From Actinomadura sp. KC216 (GTDB lineage Bacteria; Actinomycetota; Actinomycetes; Streptosporangiales; Streptosporangiaceae), in the NCBI RefSeq assembly GCF_004348535.1, contig NZ_SMJX01000036.1, positions 1-42,131 on the forward strand: a stretch of DNA of 42,131 nucleotides. Direction: 5' to 3'. Below the pieces are notes generated by a model. That model saw only the letters and a program-made list of their open reading frames with translations. It made no database searches and was not told the DNA's origin. A program made the translations under genes and the position numbers. Positions within the stretch are counted from its first letter, which is position 1. Every line of letters starts with the position of its first letter. Of this stretch, positions 1-7,900 are shown piece by piece.

Positions 1-592
1 GCATCCACCCGTCCCCCCGGACCACCGCGCGCCGCAGCGCCGCCTCGCTGTGCCCGCCGACCAGGATCGGGAACGGCCGCGCCGGCGTCATCTTGATCGC
101 CGGGATCTCGAAGAACTCGCCGTGGAACTCGAAGTACCCGCCGCCGCTGAGCCCCCGCACGATGTCGATGGCCTCGTCCATCCGCCGGCCGCGCCGCTCC
201 CACGGCACGCCCATCACCGCGAAGTCCTCCCGCCACGGGCTGATCCCCACCCCGAGCCCGAGCCGCCCGCCGGTCAGGCACGCGGTCGACGTGGCCTGCT
301 TGGCGACCAGCACCGGCGGCCGGACCGGCAGCTTCAGCACGAACGGCGTGAACCGGAGCGTGCTGGTCACCGCCCCCATCGCCGCGATGAGCGTGAACGT
401 CTCGATGAACGGTTTGTCCTCAAGGAACTCCCTGCCGCCGTCCGCGGTGTAGGGATAGACCGAGTCCGACTCCTCCGGATAGACGAGCGAGTCGGCGACC
501 GACATGCTCGTATACCCCGCCGCCTCGGCGGCCCGGGCCAGCGGCAGATAGAACGACGGATCCGTCATCGCCTCGGCGTAGGTGAACCTCAT
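1..592 (-). CDS. LLM-class (F420-type) flavin-dependent oxidoreductase, C-terminus cut off by window edge
   Basis: The first 197 residues of a luciferase-like monooxygenase family protein read on the minus strand from ATG 592 and run off the left edge. Family features seen: an N-terminal beta strand (MRFTYAEAM), a segment resembling the cofactor-pocket strand (RFTPFVLKLPVRPP), the conserved 'TGGRLGLGVGISPWREDF' stretch and the 'FPILVGGHSEAALRRA' strand. Members of this family use F420 or FMN to oxidise or reduce alcohols and enoyl or oxo intermediates; the substrate here is unknown. A -10 box TAGTAT (600-605) sits 7 nt before the ATG and no Shine-Dalgarno is visible, so translation is probably leaderless. 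A perfect KstR-consensus palindrome overlaps that box, hinting at a role in steroid or lipid catabolism. The family call is solid; the role is inference. Confidence 0.9.
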   Translation of the reverse strand, partial: MRFTYAEAMTDPSFYLPLARAAEAAGYTSMSVADSLVYPEESDSVYPYTADGGREFLEDKPFIETFTLIAAMGAVTSTLRFTPFVLKLPVRPPVLVAKQATSTACLTGGRLGLGVGISPWREDFAVMGVPWERRGRRMDEAIDIVRGLSGGGYFEFHGEFFEIPAIKMTPARPFPILVGGHSEAALRRAVVRGDGWM

Positions 593-603
593 GCCCCGGA
601 TAC

Positions 604-617
604 TAGAACCTGTTCCA
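604..617. promoter_or_regulatory. KstR-type operator (perfect TnnAACnnGTTnnA) at the LLM gene promoter
   Basis: The 14-mer tagaacctgttcca matches all eight fixed positions of the consensus published for the TetR-family cholesterol regulator KstR. It overlaps the putative -10 (600-605, minus strand) of the LLM gene starting at 592, an ideal repressor position. It differs by one base from the site at 25359-25372. The sequence match is direct; binding by a KstR orthologue is inference, since no kstR gene is in the window. Confidence 0.7.
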
Positions 618-673
618 CCTACTGGCCAGGCGGCGTCCACTCACCGGACGCGCAGAAGGAGGGGCGCGCAAAA

Positions 674-710
674 GGGGCAGGGCGTGCGCTTCAGCGCACG
701 CCCTGCCTTT
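674..710 (-). terminator. Rho-independent-type hairpin after the chitinase gene
   Basis: A perfect 14-bp GC-rich stem (676-689 with 694-707) closes on a TTCA tetraloop and is followed, reading the minus strand, by ccccttttg. It lies 21 bp beyond the chitinase stop codon (731-733). Confidence 0.8.
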
Positions 711-730
711 GGGGTGGGTTCGTCAGTTGG

Positions 731-3700
731 TCAGCGGAGGCCGCCCACCGAGGCGGTTCTCGGGGAGTCCTGGGTCAGGACGTAGGACTTGCCTCCGAAC
801 GTGAGGACGAAGTTGGACGGTGTGGAGATGGGCAGTTTGTAGCTCAGGGCGATGTCGGCGGAACCGCCGTTCGGGATGCTCGACCAGGTCGGGACCGTCA
901 GGGTCGCCTTGTGGAAGTCGCCCTTCAGGCCGCCGGTGTTGTTGCCGGTATGGCCCGGCTGGATGGAGAGCGTCCAGCCCGTCTGCTGGGACATGTCGCC
1001 CGGGGCGGACGTGCCGTAGTCGAACTTGAAGGTGGCGCCGCCCGGGATGGTCTGGCCCGACCTGTTGGTGATGCGCATCTTCGGGGTGATCGGGTAGTTG
1101 GCGTCGCCCACCGGGAAGTTGACCAGGTCGACCTTCACGTCGAGGACCTCGGTGGGCATCGTCGTGCTGGACTTGAGGTTCCCGTACGGGGCGGCGTTCT
1201 TCAGGCCGTCGTGGATCACGTTGATCAACGTCTTGCCCATGAAGTACTCGCCCTTGCCCTCGTTGCGGGCCGGGTCCCAGGCGTAGTCGCCGGACAGTTC
1301 CCAGATCATGATTCCGCCGATGCCCTTGTCGGCCACGTACTTGGCCTTGGCCGCGAGCGACTCCTCGTCCTCGGTGGACAGGAAGACCTTCTCGGTGGCG
1401 TTCCAGAGCCACGGCGTCTTCATGGTGCTGTTGTAGTTGCGGGTGTAGGTCCCGACGAGACGGTCGTCGGGGTCGGTCGCCGGGTCGAGGCCGTAGTCGC
1501 CGATGTAGCTGCCCTGGATTCCCTTTTCGAGGTTCTTGGCGTGCCACATCGGGTTGCTGCCCGACGCCATTTCCTTGCCGTTCTCGAGGTCGTGCCAGAT
1601 GTTGTCGATGCCGATTCCTCCGTCGCCGCACGGCGTCGTGGAGCCGACATCTCCCGCGGTGCCCTTCGGACACTGCTTCTGGTCGGGCAAGGCGGACTTG
1701 CCCCACAACCCGTTCGTGCCGCCCTGGACGTTCTTCCACCCGCGGGTGTAGAACGGCACGCCGATGTTGATACGGCCGGCCTGCATCGAGCCTCGGAAGT
1801 AGTGGTAGGCCCAGTCGGTGTTCAGGTACCCGATTCCGTAGGCGTTGTAGACGCCGCCCTCCTGGAGTTCGTTGTCCTTGCCGTCGTCGTACAGGGCGGC
1901 GTTGGGACCGACGAAGTGGTTCCAGGTTCCGTGCAGGTCGTAGGTCATCATGTTGGCGAAGTCCAGGTACGGGACGACCTGGTAGCTGTCGTGCCCGCGC
2001 AGGATCCAGCCGGACGCCGAGACGGCGGCGGTCAGCAGGTAGTGCTTGCCGTCGGCCGCGCCGGCCGCGTCCAGCTTCTCGCGCAGCGTCTTCATGAGGG
2101 CCACGTAGCCGGCCATCAGCTTGGCGCGCCGCGGGTTCGAGAACTGGAAGTCGTCCGGGTGCCCGGCGTACTGCATCGAGGTGGCGTACTCGTAGTCGAT
2201 GTCCGCGCCGTTGAACCCGTACTTGCGCAGGAACTCGACGACGGAGTCGGCGAACGTGTTGATCTTCGCCTGGCTGTCGGTCATCGTGTAGAACCCGCCG
2301 GAGGCGACGCGTTCGCCGTTCTCCTTGAGGTAGCCACCGGTCTCCGCCCAGCCGCCGATGGAGATCAGCGTCTTGACGTTCGGGTTCTGCTTCTTGTACT
2401 TGTTCAGCAGGTTGAAGTGGCCCTTGTACGGGAGGCTCGGGTCCAGTTCCGCGCCCGGAACCTCAGGCCATTCCATCCCGGTTGCGGGGTTGTTGGGGCT
2501 GTCCGCGCCGACCGAGACCTTGTTCTGCTCGTCGACGTGCGCGAACGCGTAGTTGATATGGGTGACCTTGTCCCACGGGATGTCGCTGGCGAGGTAGCGG
2601 GGCTTCTTGTCCTTGCCGGTCCGCCAGCTGGTGAAGTAGCCGATGGCGCGACGGGGGTGGCCCTCTCCCATCTTCTCGCGGCCGCCCTCGTCATAGACCT
2701 CGCAGTACGCGGGGGTGACGCCCGGCGTCTGGTAGAGGCCGTCGGGGCGGCAGCCGCCGGTGCCGGCACCGATGGTGGCGGTCACCTCGTTGCTCAGCTC
2801 GGAGAACTGGCCGATCGAGTCCTTGGCGCGGACGGCGAACCGGTAGCTTCCCGGGCGGAGGCCGGAGACCTTGGCGGTCGTGGCGGTGACGGTCTGGGCG
2901 ACCGAGCCGTTCTGCAGCACGTCGTATCCGGCCACGCCGTTGTCGTCGGTCGCGGCCTTCCAGGCGAGCTCGACGGTGTCGCCCTCGGTCGAGACGACGC
3001 GCAGCTCGGCGGGCTGGGACGGGGGAGCGTCCTCGCCCGAGCCGGGGGTGGTGAAGGTGACGGGGGCGCCGACCTCGGAGAGCTGGTCGGCGGTGTCGCG
3101 GGCGCGGACGGTGAAGGTGTAGCGCGTGTTCGCCGTCAGCCCGGTGACCTTGGCGGTGGTGCCGGTGACGGTGGCGGCGACGGCGCTGCCGTTCAGCACG
3201 TCGTAGTTCTTGATCCCCTGGTCGTCGGACGCGTTGTCCCAGGCCAGGGAGACCGAGGTGGGAGTGACCTCGGTGGTCCGGAGGTTGGCGGGCGGGCTCG
3301 GCGGGGTGTCGGACGGGCCGCCGTCGCACGGCTGGCCGTCGAGCTTGCAGTTCTCCGGGCCGCTCAGCGTCCCGGTGAAGGACACCAGGAAGCCGAAGGA
3401 GGCGGCGCTGCCCGGGCTGATCGTGCCGTTGTAGTTCCGGTTGGTGAAGGTGTGGTGGGTGCCCGAACTGGTGAGGGAGGCGTCCCAGTACGAGCCCATC
3501 CGGACGGTGGAGGCGAGGTCGAACTCCAGCTTCCAGCCCGATGTGGCGGAGGTGCCGCTGTTGGTGATCGTGCAGGTGTACTGGGCTCCGCCGCCCCATT
3601 CCTGGACGGTGCGGCAGGCCGCGGTCGGGCCCGCCGCGGCGTTGGCGGGCGTGGTCATGGCCACGGAGAGGCCGAACATCAGGAGAAGCGCGGTGACTCC

Positions 3701-3736
3701 GGCGACGATGCGCCGGAGCGGGGGTCTGGTGCGCAC
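731..3736 (-). CDS. Secreted modular chitinase: CBM2 - FnIII - FnIII - GH18 - C-terminal ChiC-like domain
   Basis: An extracellular family 18 chitinase that hydrolyses beta-1,4-GlcNAc links in chitin. Residues are counted from the upstream TTG at 3757 (1008 aa): Sec signal peptide ending near ANA-A at 40; family 2 carbohydrate-binding module about 41-145; two fibronectin III domains about 155-237 and 246-329; GH18 barrel about 370-830; C-terminal domain about 865-1000 resembling the ChiC module. GH18 hallmarks are visible: SIGG at 466-469, catalytic DxDxE as D519-D521-E523, MTYD at 604-607 and the terminal barrel Trp near 819. I prefer GTG 3736 as start (1001 aa) because a GAAGGGA ribosome site lies about 12 nt upstream, whereas TTG 3757 has none; the spacing is slightly long. 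It is monocistronic, with its own terminator and a possible DasR-like element upstream. Confidence 0.95.
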   Translation of the reverse strand: MRTRPPLRRIVAGVTALLLMFGLSVAMTTPANAAAGPTAACRTVQEWGGGAQYTCTITNSGTSATSGWKLEFDLASTVRMGSYWDASLTSSGTHHTFTNRNYNGTISPGSAASFGFLVSFTGTLSGPENCKLDGQPCDGGPSDTPPSPPANLRTTEVTPTSVSLAWDNASDDQGIKNYDVLNGSAVAATVTGTTAKVTGLTANTRYTFTVRARDTADQLSEVGAPVTFTTPGSGEDAPPSQPAELRVVSTEGDTVELAWKAATDDNGVAGYDVLQNGSVAQTVTATTAKVSGLRPGSYRFAVRAKDSIGQFSELSNEVTATIGAGTGGCRPDGLYQTPGVTPAYCEVYDEGGREKMGEGHPRRAIGYFTSWRTGKDKKPRYLASDIPWDKVTHINYAFAHVDEQNKVSVGADSPNNPATGMEWPEVPGAELDPSLPYKGHFNLLNKYKKQNPNVKTLISIGGWAETGGYLKENGERVASGGFYTMTDSQAKINTFADSVVEFLRKYGFNGADIDYEYATSMQYAGHPDDFQFSNPRRAKLMAGYVALMKTLREKLDAAGAADGKHYLLTAAVSASGWILRGHDSYQVVPYLDFANMMTYDLHGTWNHFVGPNAALYDDGKDNELQEGGVYNAYGIGYLNTDWAYHYFRGSMQAGRINIGVPFYTRGWKNVQGGTNGLWGKSALPDQKQCPKGTAGDVGSTTPCGDGGIGIDNIWHDLENGKEMASGSNPMWHAKNLEKGIQGSYIGDYGLDPATDPDDRLVGTYTRNYNSTMKTPWLWNATEKVFLSTEDEESLAAKAKYVADKGIGGIMIWELSGDYAWDPARNEGKGEYFMGKTLINVIHDGLKNAAPYGNLKSSTTMPTEVLDVKVDLVNFPVGDANYPITPKMRITNRSGQTIPGGATFKFDYGTSAPGDMSQQTGWTLSIQPGHTGNNTGGLKGDFHKATLTVPTWSSIPNGGSADIALSYKLPISTPSNFVLTFGGKSYVLTQDSPRTASVGGLR

Positions 3737-3767
3737 GGCTATCTCAGTTCCCTTCAATAATTAGGAA

Positions 3768-3773
3768 ACTATA
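3768..3773 (-). promoter_or_regulatory. Probable -10 box of the chitinase promoter
   Basis: Reading the minus strand, TATAGT lies in an unusually AT-rich patch (about 3755-3790) just before the chitinase start region. No convincing -35 hexamer was found at standard spacing; TTGAAG lies further upstream than usual. Confidence 0.4.
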
Positions 3774-3846
3774 CTAATTGTGAGGAACATAACCGCACTT
3801 CAACAGGTGTGCAAGGACCAAATTTCTACCGTGCCATTCGGTTGGA

Positions 3847-3874
3847 ACCGGTCCAGCATGCGGACTAGACCGGT
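3847..3874. promoter_or_regulatory. Candidate chitin/GlcNAc-responsive operator (DasR dre-like) upstream of the chitinase gene
   Basis: The core ggactagacc (3862-3871) matches 9 of 10 positions of the DasR dre core GGTCTAGACC known from Streptomyces chitin genes. It forms the right half of a larger inverted repeat, accggtc (3847-3853) and gaccggt (3868-3874). It is about 90 bp upstream of the -10. DasR control of chitinases is established in Streptomyces; its application here is inference. Confidence 0.4.
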
Positions 3875-3879
3875 GAAGG

Positions 3880-3900
3880 GGACGCCCGAAAAGGGCGTCC
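3880..3900. terminator. 8-bp stem hairpin between the ABC operon and the chitinase gene
   Basis: ggacgccc (3880-3887) pairs perfectly with gggcgtcc (3893-3900) across a GAAAA loop. It lies in the gene-free stretch 3737-4005 and lacks a clear T-run, so it may be a secondary terminator or part of the chitinase control region. Confidence 0.4.
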
Positions 3901-3960
3901 GGAGCCGAACGGGCGATCACCCGGCGTGGCCGTCCGGCGCCACTTCCGGCACAAGAGAAC

Positions 3961-3987
3961 GGCCGCCGCGGTCATGCCGCGGCGGCC
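3961..3987 (-). terminator. Hairpin terminator after the sugar ABC transporter operon
   Basis: An 11-bp perfect GC stem, ggccgccgcgg (3961-3971) with ccgcggcggcc (3977-3987), sits 18 bp past the stop codon of the ATPase gene; the minus strand then reads gttctcttg. Confidence 0.7.
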
Positions 3988-4005
3988 GTGTGAGCGCGAT
4001 CCGTA

Positions 4006-5505
4006 CTACCCGTGTTCGCCCGTGTTGGAGACCCGGACGATCGTGTGCTGGTCGAGGTCGGCGCCCGACAGGCGGGCGGCGACCTCGCCCCGGTAGAAGA
4101 CCAGGACGCTGTGGCACAGCTCCGCCAGCTCTTCCAGGTCGGTCGAGGCGAGCAGGACCACCGCGCCGTCGGCCGCGGCCTTGCGGATCAGGTCGTGGAT
4201 CTCGGCCTTGGCGCCGACGTCCACGCCCCGGGTCGGGTCGTCGAGCAGCAGGACCGTTGGCGCGGCGTCCAGCCACTTCGCCAGCACGACCTTCTGCTGG
4301 TTGCCGCCGGAGAGCAGGCCGACGCGCTGGTCCACGTCCCGGCAGCGGATCCGCAGCCGGTCCACGTGGCCGCGGGCCCTGCTGCGGAGCGCCGACTTGC
4401 GGACGACCAGGCCGTCGCGGCTCAGCCCGATGGAGCGGACCTGGCCGATGTTCTGCCAGATCGGCTGGTCGAGCATCAGGCCGCGGCCGCGCCGGTCGCC
4501 CGACACCACCGCGACGCCCGCGCCGATCGACCGGCGCAGCCCGCGGGGGACCGGGCGATCACCGGGCAGCCGGACGCTCCCGCTGGACGGCCGCCGCAGC
4601 CCCGCGACCAGCTCCAGGACGGCGAGGTGCCCCGCCCCGGCCAGCCCCGTCACGCCGATGATCTCGCCGGCGTGCACGCGGAGGTCGACGTCGGTCACGA
4701 CGTCGTCCACCGACACCCTGTCCAGGCGCAGCTCCGGGCCGTGCGCGGCCCGCGGCGGGGCGGGCGGCGGCGCCTCCCGCTCGGACTGGGGGCCGAGCAT
4801 CGCCGAGACGATGTCGTCGATCTGCAGGTCGGCGCGGTCGGCCCCGCTGAGGACCGTGTGGCCGTCGCGCAGCACCGTGATCGTGTCGCACAGCTGCATG
4901 ACCTCTTCGAGGATGTGCGACACGAAGACGACGCCGACCTGGCGTTCCCGCAGGACCTCCAGGATGCCGAGGAGGCGGTCCGAGCCGTCCCGGTCCAGGG
5001 CCGAGGTGGGCTCGTCCAGGATGAGGACGCGCGGCTCGGCCAGCAGGGCGCGGGCGATCTCGACCAGCTGGCGCTGCCCGAGGGACAGCTCGCGGACGAG
5101 CGTGCGCAGGTCGACGTCCAGGCCGAGCCTGCTGAGGATCGGCGTGGCGGCGGCGACCATCGCGCGGCGGTTCAGGAACGGGCCCCGCCTGGGCTCGCGG
5201 AGCGGGAAGAGGTTGGCGAGGATGTCGAGGTCCGGAAACAGGTTCAGTTCCTGCGACACGACCGCGACGCCGTGGCGGACCGCGTCCGCCGTGTTGTGGA
5301 AGGCGACGGGCCGGCCGTCCATGGTGAGGGTGCCCGCGTCGGGACGGATCGTCCCCGCGAGCACCTTCACCATGGTCGACTTCCCGGCCCCGTTCTCGCC
5401 CAGAAGAGCATGCACCGAGCCCGGTTCGACGCTCATCGCGCCGTCGGCGAGCGCGGTGACGCCGCCGTAGGTCTTGGTGATGTTCTGTGCGCGGAGCACC
5501 GTCAT
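4006..5505 (-). CDS. Sugar ABC transporter ATP-binding protein (RbsA/MglA type, two nucleotide-binding domains)
   Basis: A 499-residue twin-ATPase that powers a CUT2-type sugar importer at the cytoplasmic membrane. The first domain has Walker A GENGAGKST (36-44), signature LSLGQ (140-144) and Walker B LILDEP (161-166). The second has a degenerate Walker A, GLAGAGH (287-293, His where family members often have Arg), signature LSGGNQQ (398-404) and Walker B LLLDDP (419-424). One active and one degenerate site is normal for this family. It is the last gene of a three-gene operon, 35 bp after the binding-protein gene; the spacer holds a tandem 10-bp repeat containing its ribosome site. Substrate cannot be assigned from sequence. 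Confidence 0.95.
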   Translation of the reverse strand: MTVLRAQNITKTYGGVTALADGAMSVEPGSVHALLGENGAGKSTMVKVLAGTIRPDAGTLTMDGRPVAFHNTADAVRHGVAVVSQELNLFPDLDILANLFPLREPRRGPFLNRRAMVAAATPILSRLGLDVDLRTLVRELSLGQRQLVEIARALLAEPRVLILDEPTSALDRDGSDRLLGILEVLRERQVGVVFVSHILEEVMQLCDTITVLRDGHTVLSGADRADLQIDDIVSAMLGPQSEREAPPPAPPRAAHGPELRLDRVSVDDVVTDVDLRVHAGEIIGVTGLAGAGHLAVLELVAGLRRPSSGSVRLPGDRPVPRGLRRSIGAGVAVVSGDRRGRGLMLDQPIWQNIGQVRSIGLSRDGLVVRKSALRSRARGHVDRLRIRCRDVDQRVGLLSGGNQQKVVLAKWLDAAPTVLLLDDPTRGVDVGAKAEIHDLIRKAAADGAVVLLASTDLEELAELCHSVLVFYRGEVAARLSGADLDQHTIVRVSNTGEHG

Positions 5506-5511
5506 GTCAGC

Positions 5512-5538
5512 TGGCCTTCACTGTCGGGTGGCCTTCAC
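5512..5538 (-). repeat. Tandem direct repeat in the spacer ahead of the ATPase gene
   Basis: tggccttcac occurs at 5512-5521 and again at 5529-5538, a 17-bp period. On the coding strand each copy reads gtgaaggcca and carries a GAAGG ribosome-binding motif, so a short duplication has given the ATPase start two possible ribosome sites; only the nearer one is well spaced. Confidence 0.6.
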
Positions 5539-5540
5539 CA

Positions 5541-6605
5541 TCAGTTGGCCTGGTTCAGCGGCTTGAGGTACTGGCTCGGGTTCTTGACCTGCTTCTCCGC
5601 CTCGGCCTTGAAGAAGGCGTTGCGGCTCTGCTCGTTGGCCTGGCGCTTCATGACCTCGTCGATGTTGCCGGAGTTGACGACGAGGGTGCCGGGGTTCCAC
5701 CAGCCCTCGGGCAGCTTCTTGCCCTCGCGCTTGCTCTGGATCAGCAGCGAGATCGCGACGTAGCCCTTCAGCCAGTGCTCGGGAGAGGACAGGGCGAACA
5801 GCTGCCCGTCCTTCACGGCCTTCAACGCGGCAGGGTCGAGGTCGCAGGAACCCGCGAGGAACTTGCGCCCGGTCTGCTTCTGGATCAGCGGCAGCGAGAC
5901 GCCGTCCTGGGCACCGACGCCCAGGTAGGCGATCGCCTTCGGGTTCGCCTTCACGATCGAGTTCCAGGCGTTGAAGTTCTCGGTCGGCTCCGACTTGGAG
6001 TCGAACGGGCCCTTGATCGTCAGCTCGGGACGTTCCTTCTTGATGACGGCGGTGAGCCCCTCGACGCGCTGCTCAAGGAGCCGGAGGCCCGGAATCGCGA
6101 GGCCGATGACGACCTCGCCCTTGGTGCCCGGCGGGACGCTCTTGACGAATTCCTCGCCGAGCGCGCGCCCGACCTCGGTGTTGCTGTTGCCGACGAAAAG
6201 GTTCGTCTTCGTCCCGGGCGGCGCCGCGGCGTCCACGGCGACCGTCGGGATGTCGCTCTCGGCGGCCTGGTTGAGGGGACGGACGAACAGGTCGGGCGCG
6301 AGGGCCTGCAAGCCGATGCCGTCGGGCGAGCTGCGGATCGCGGAGCGGAAGAGCTGGGTCTGAACCGGCCCGTTCACACCGGTGGGCGCGGACGCGTTGA
6401 GCGTCACATTCCCGTCGGCGTTGGCGGCGGCCTTCGCGCCGTACGCCATTTCCTGGAACGGGTTCTGCGTCGTGGTCGCGTAAATGAATCCGAGCTTAAG
6501 CCTTCCGGACTTCTTCTCGCCCGAGCCACCCGAGCCGGATCCGCATCCGGCCAGCGCGACCGAGCCGATCAGCACTGTGGTCAGGGTCAAAGCTCTGATC
6601 TTCAC
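5541..6605 (-). CDS. Sugar ABC transporter substrate-binding lipoprotein
   Basis: A 354-residue extracytoplasmic binding protein of the ribose/galactose (Peripla_BP_4) class. The N-terminus is a lipoprotein signal with lipobox LAGC, so Cys21 would be lipidated and the mature protein held on the outer face of the membrane; a Gly/Ser linker follows. The mature part begins with a typical 'GFIYATTTQNPFQEM' strand. The GTG start at 6605 has AGGAGA 5 nt upstream. It lies between the permease (24 bp) and ATPase (35 bp) genes and should set importer specificity. The ligand is not predictable; no dedicated regulator or kinase gene is adjacent. Confidence 0.93.
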   Translation of the reverse strand: MKIRALTLTTVLIGSVALAGCGSGSGGSGEKKSGRLKLGFIYATTTQNPFQEMAYGAKAAANADGNVTLNASAPTGVNGPVQTQLFRSAIRSSPDGIGLQALAPDLFVRPLNQAAESDIPTVAVDAAAPPGTKTNLFVGNSNTEVGRALGEEFVKSVPPGTKGEVVIGLAIPGLRLLEQRVEGLTAVIKKERPELTIKGPFDSKSEPTENFNAWNSIVKANPKAIAYLGVGAQDGVSLPLIQKQTGRKFLAGSCDLDPAALKAVKDGQLFALSSPEHWLKGYVAISLLIQSKREGKKLPEGWWNPGTLVVNSGNIDEVMKRQANEQSRNAFFKAEAEKQVKNPSQYLKPLNQAN

Positions 6606-6629
6606 TTGTTCTCCTAGGGGTGCGGGGTG

Positions 6630-7697
6630 TCATAGACCGAGCTTGGCGCTCTCTCGCCGCCTGCGGCGGCGCACCAGGCTGTCCAGCGCGACGGCGGCGA
6701 GAATGACTCCACCCGTCGCGAACGCGCTCCAGTTGGCGGGAATGTTGAAGTACTGCAGACCACTGGTGACCACACTGAGGAGCACGGCGCCGAGACAGGC
6801 GCCGATGACGGTGGCGCTGCCGCCGCGCAACGGCGTTCCGCCGATGATGGCGGCGGCGATCGCCTGGAGTTCGAATCCGGTTCCGATGTTCGGGTCGCCG
6901 GAGGTGAAGAACGCCAGGCCGAGCACGCCCGAAAGACCGGCCAGCAGGCCGATCAGGACGAGCGCCTGCATGCGGACCTTCGCGATGGAGATGCCGGAGA
7001 ACGTCGCCGCGTCCGGGTTGGACCCGATGGAGCGCACCCGGTAGCCGAACGGGGTGAACCGCAGGACCAGGGTGAGCAGCACGGCGACCAGGATCAGGAC
7101 CCACACGCTCGTCGGGACCCCGAACGTCTTGCCGCCCAGCAGGGTGAAGAAGGAGCTCTCCAGGGGCAGGCCCGTGACCTGCTTGCCGTCGCTCAGCGCG
7201 AGCGTCAGGCCGCGGAACACCGACAGCGTGGCGAGGGTGGCCACGATCGCCGGGATGCCCACGAAGTGCACGATCAGTGCGTTGACGAGACCGAGGAAGC
7301 CGCCGAGCACGATGCCGAGGACCGCGGCCGGCCACGGCGGCAGCCCCTCGTTCATCATCAGCCCGGTCGCGACCACCGTGAGCCCGAACGTCGACCCGAC
7401 CGACAGGTCGATCTCGCGCATCGACAGCAGATATGCCATGCCGCAGGCGAGGAGTCCCACGTAGACGGCGGACTGGAGGGTGTCCAGCAGCTGCCCGACC
7501 CGCAGGAACTCCGGATGCAGGATGCTGATGAACGCGACCAGGGCAACGGTCGCGACCAGAACGCTCGTGGCCTCCCCGCGCCCGGCCCTGACGGCGAGCG
7601 AGGGAAGCTTCGTCTGGGTCAGCGCTGCGGCATGTCCCCAGCTCCGAGGCGCCGGATCGACCTTTTCGCCGGTATCGGACTGCCGGTGGGCGGTCAC
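6630..7697 (-). CDS. Sugar ABC transporter permease (RbsC type)
   Basis: A 355-residue polytopic membrane protein with the BPD_transp_2 pattern, forming the channel of the CUT2 importer, probably as a homodimer. Recognisable family stretches are 'MREIDLSVGSTFGLTVV' (about 110-126), 'GSNPDAATFSGI' and 'GGTPLRGGSATVIGA'. The GTG start at 7697 has AAGGGAG about 6 nt upstream. It is the first gene of the operon, divergent from the GMC oxidoreductase gene across about 200 bp in which I see no clear regulator site. The hydrophilic N-terminal 45 residues are somewhat longer than in RbsC. Confidence 0.93.
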   Translation of the reverse strand: MTAHRQSDTGEKVDPAPRSWGHAAALTQTKLPSLAVRAGRGEATSVLVATVALVAFISILHPEFLRVGQLLDTLQSAVYVGLLACGMAYLLSMREIDLSVGSTFGLTVVATGLMMNEGLPPWPAAVLGIVLGGFLGLVNALIVHFVGIPAIVATLATLSVFRGLTLALSDGKQVTGLPLESSFFTLLGGKTFGVPTSVWVLILVAVLLTLVLRFTPFGYRVRSIGSNPDAATFSGISIAKVRMQALVLIGLLAGLSGVLGLAFFTSGDPNIGTGFELQAIAAAIIGGTPLRGGSATVIGACLGAVLLSVVTSGLQYFNIPANWSAFATGGVILAAVALDSLVRRRRRRESAKLGL

Positions 7698-7900
7698 TGG
7701 CGGCTCCCTTCTTCCTCCCCGATGGACGGTCCGGAAAGTCCACCGCCTTCTTCGCCGGTGCTCTTGGCTCTGGCGGAACAGTCCTTGTCTTTGGCGGCAT
7801 GGCCTGCGATTTCCGGAATCTTACACAAATCCCCCCGAAGTACGCTCGCTTCACGCGAGTCACGTTCGTTTCAGCACGCATTCGCCCCGGGAGGCCATCC

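Noticed and set aside
50..3760. Very long plus-strand open frame opposite the chitinase gene
   Set aside because: It is the GC-rich antisense shadow of a clearly recognisable chitinase; its product is low-complexity Arg/Val/Gly with no domain.
7848..7862. Short inverted repeat in the permease/GMC spacer (gctcgcttcacgcgagt area)
   Set aside because: Only five paired bases; too short to call an operator or terminator without comparative data.
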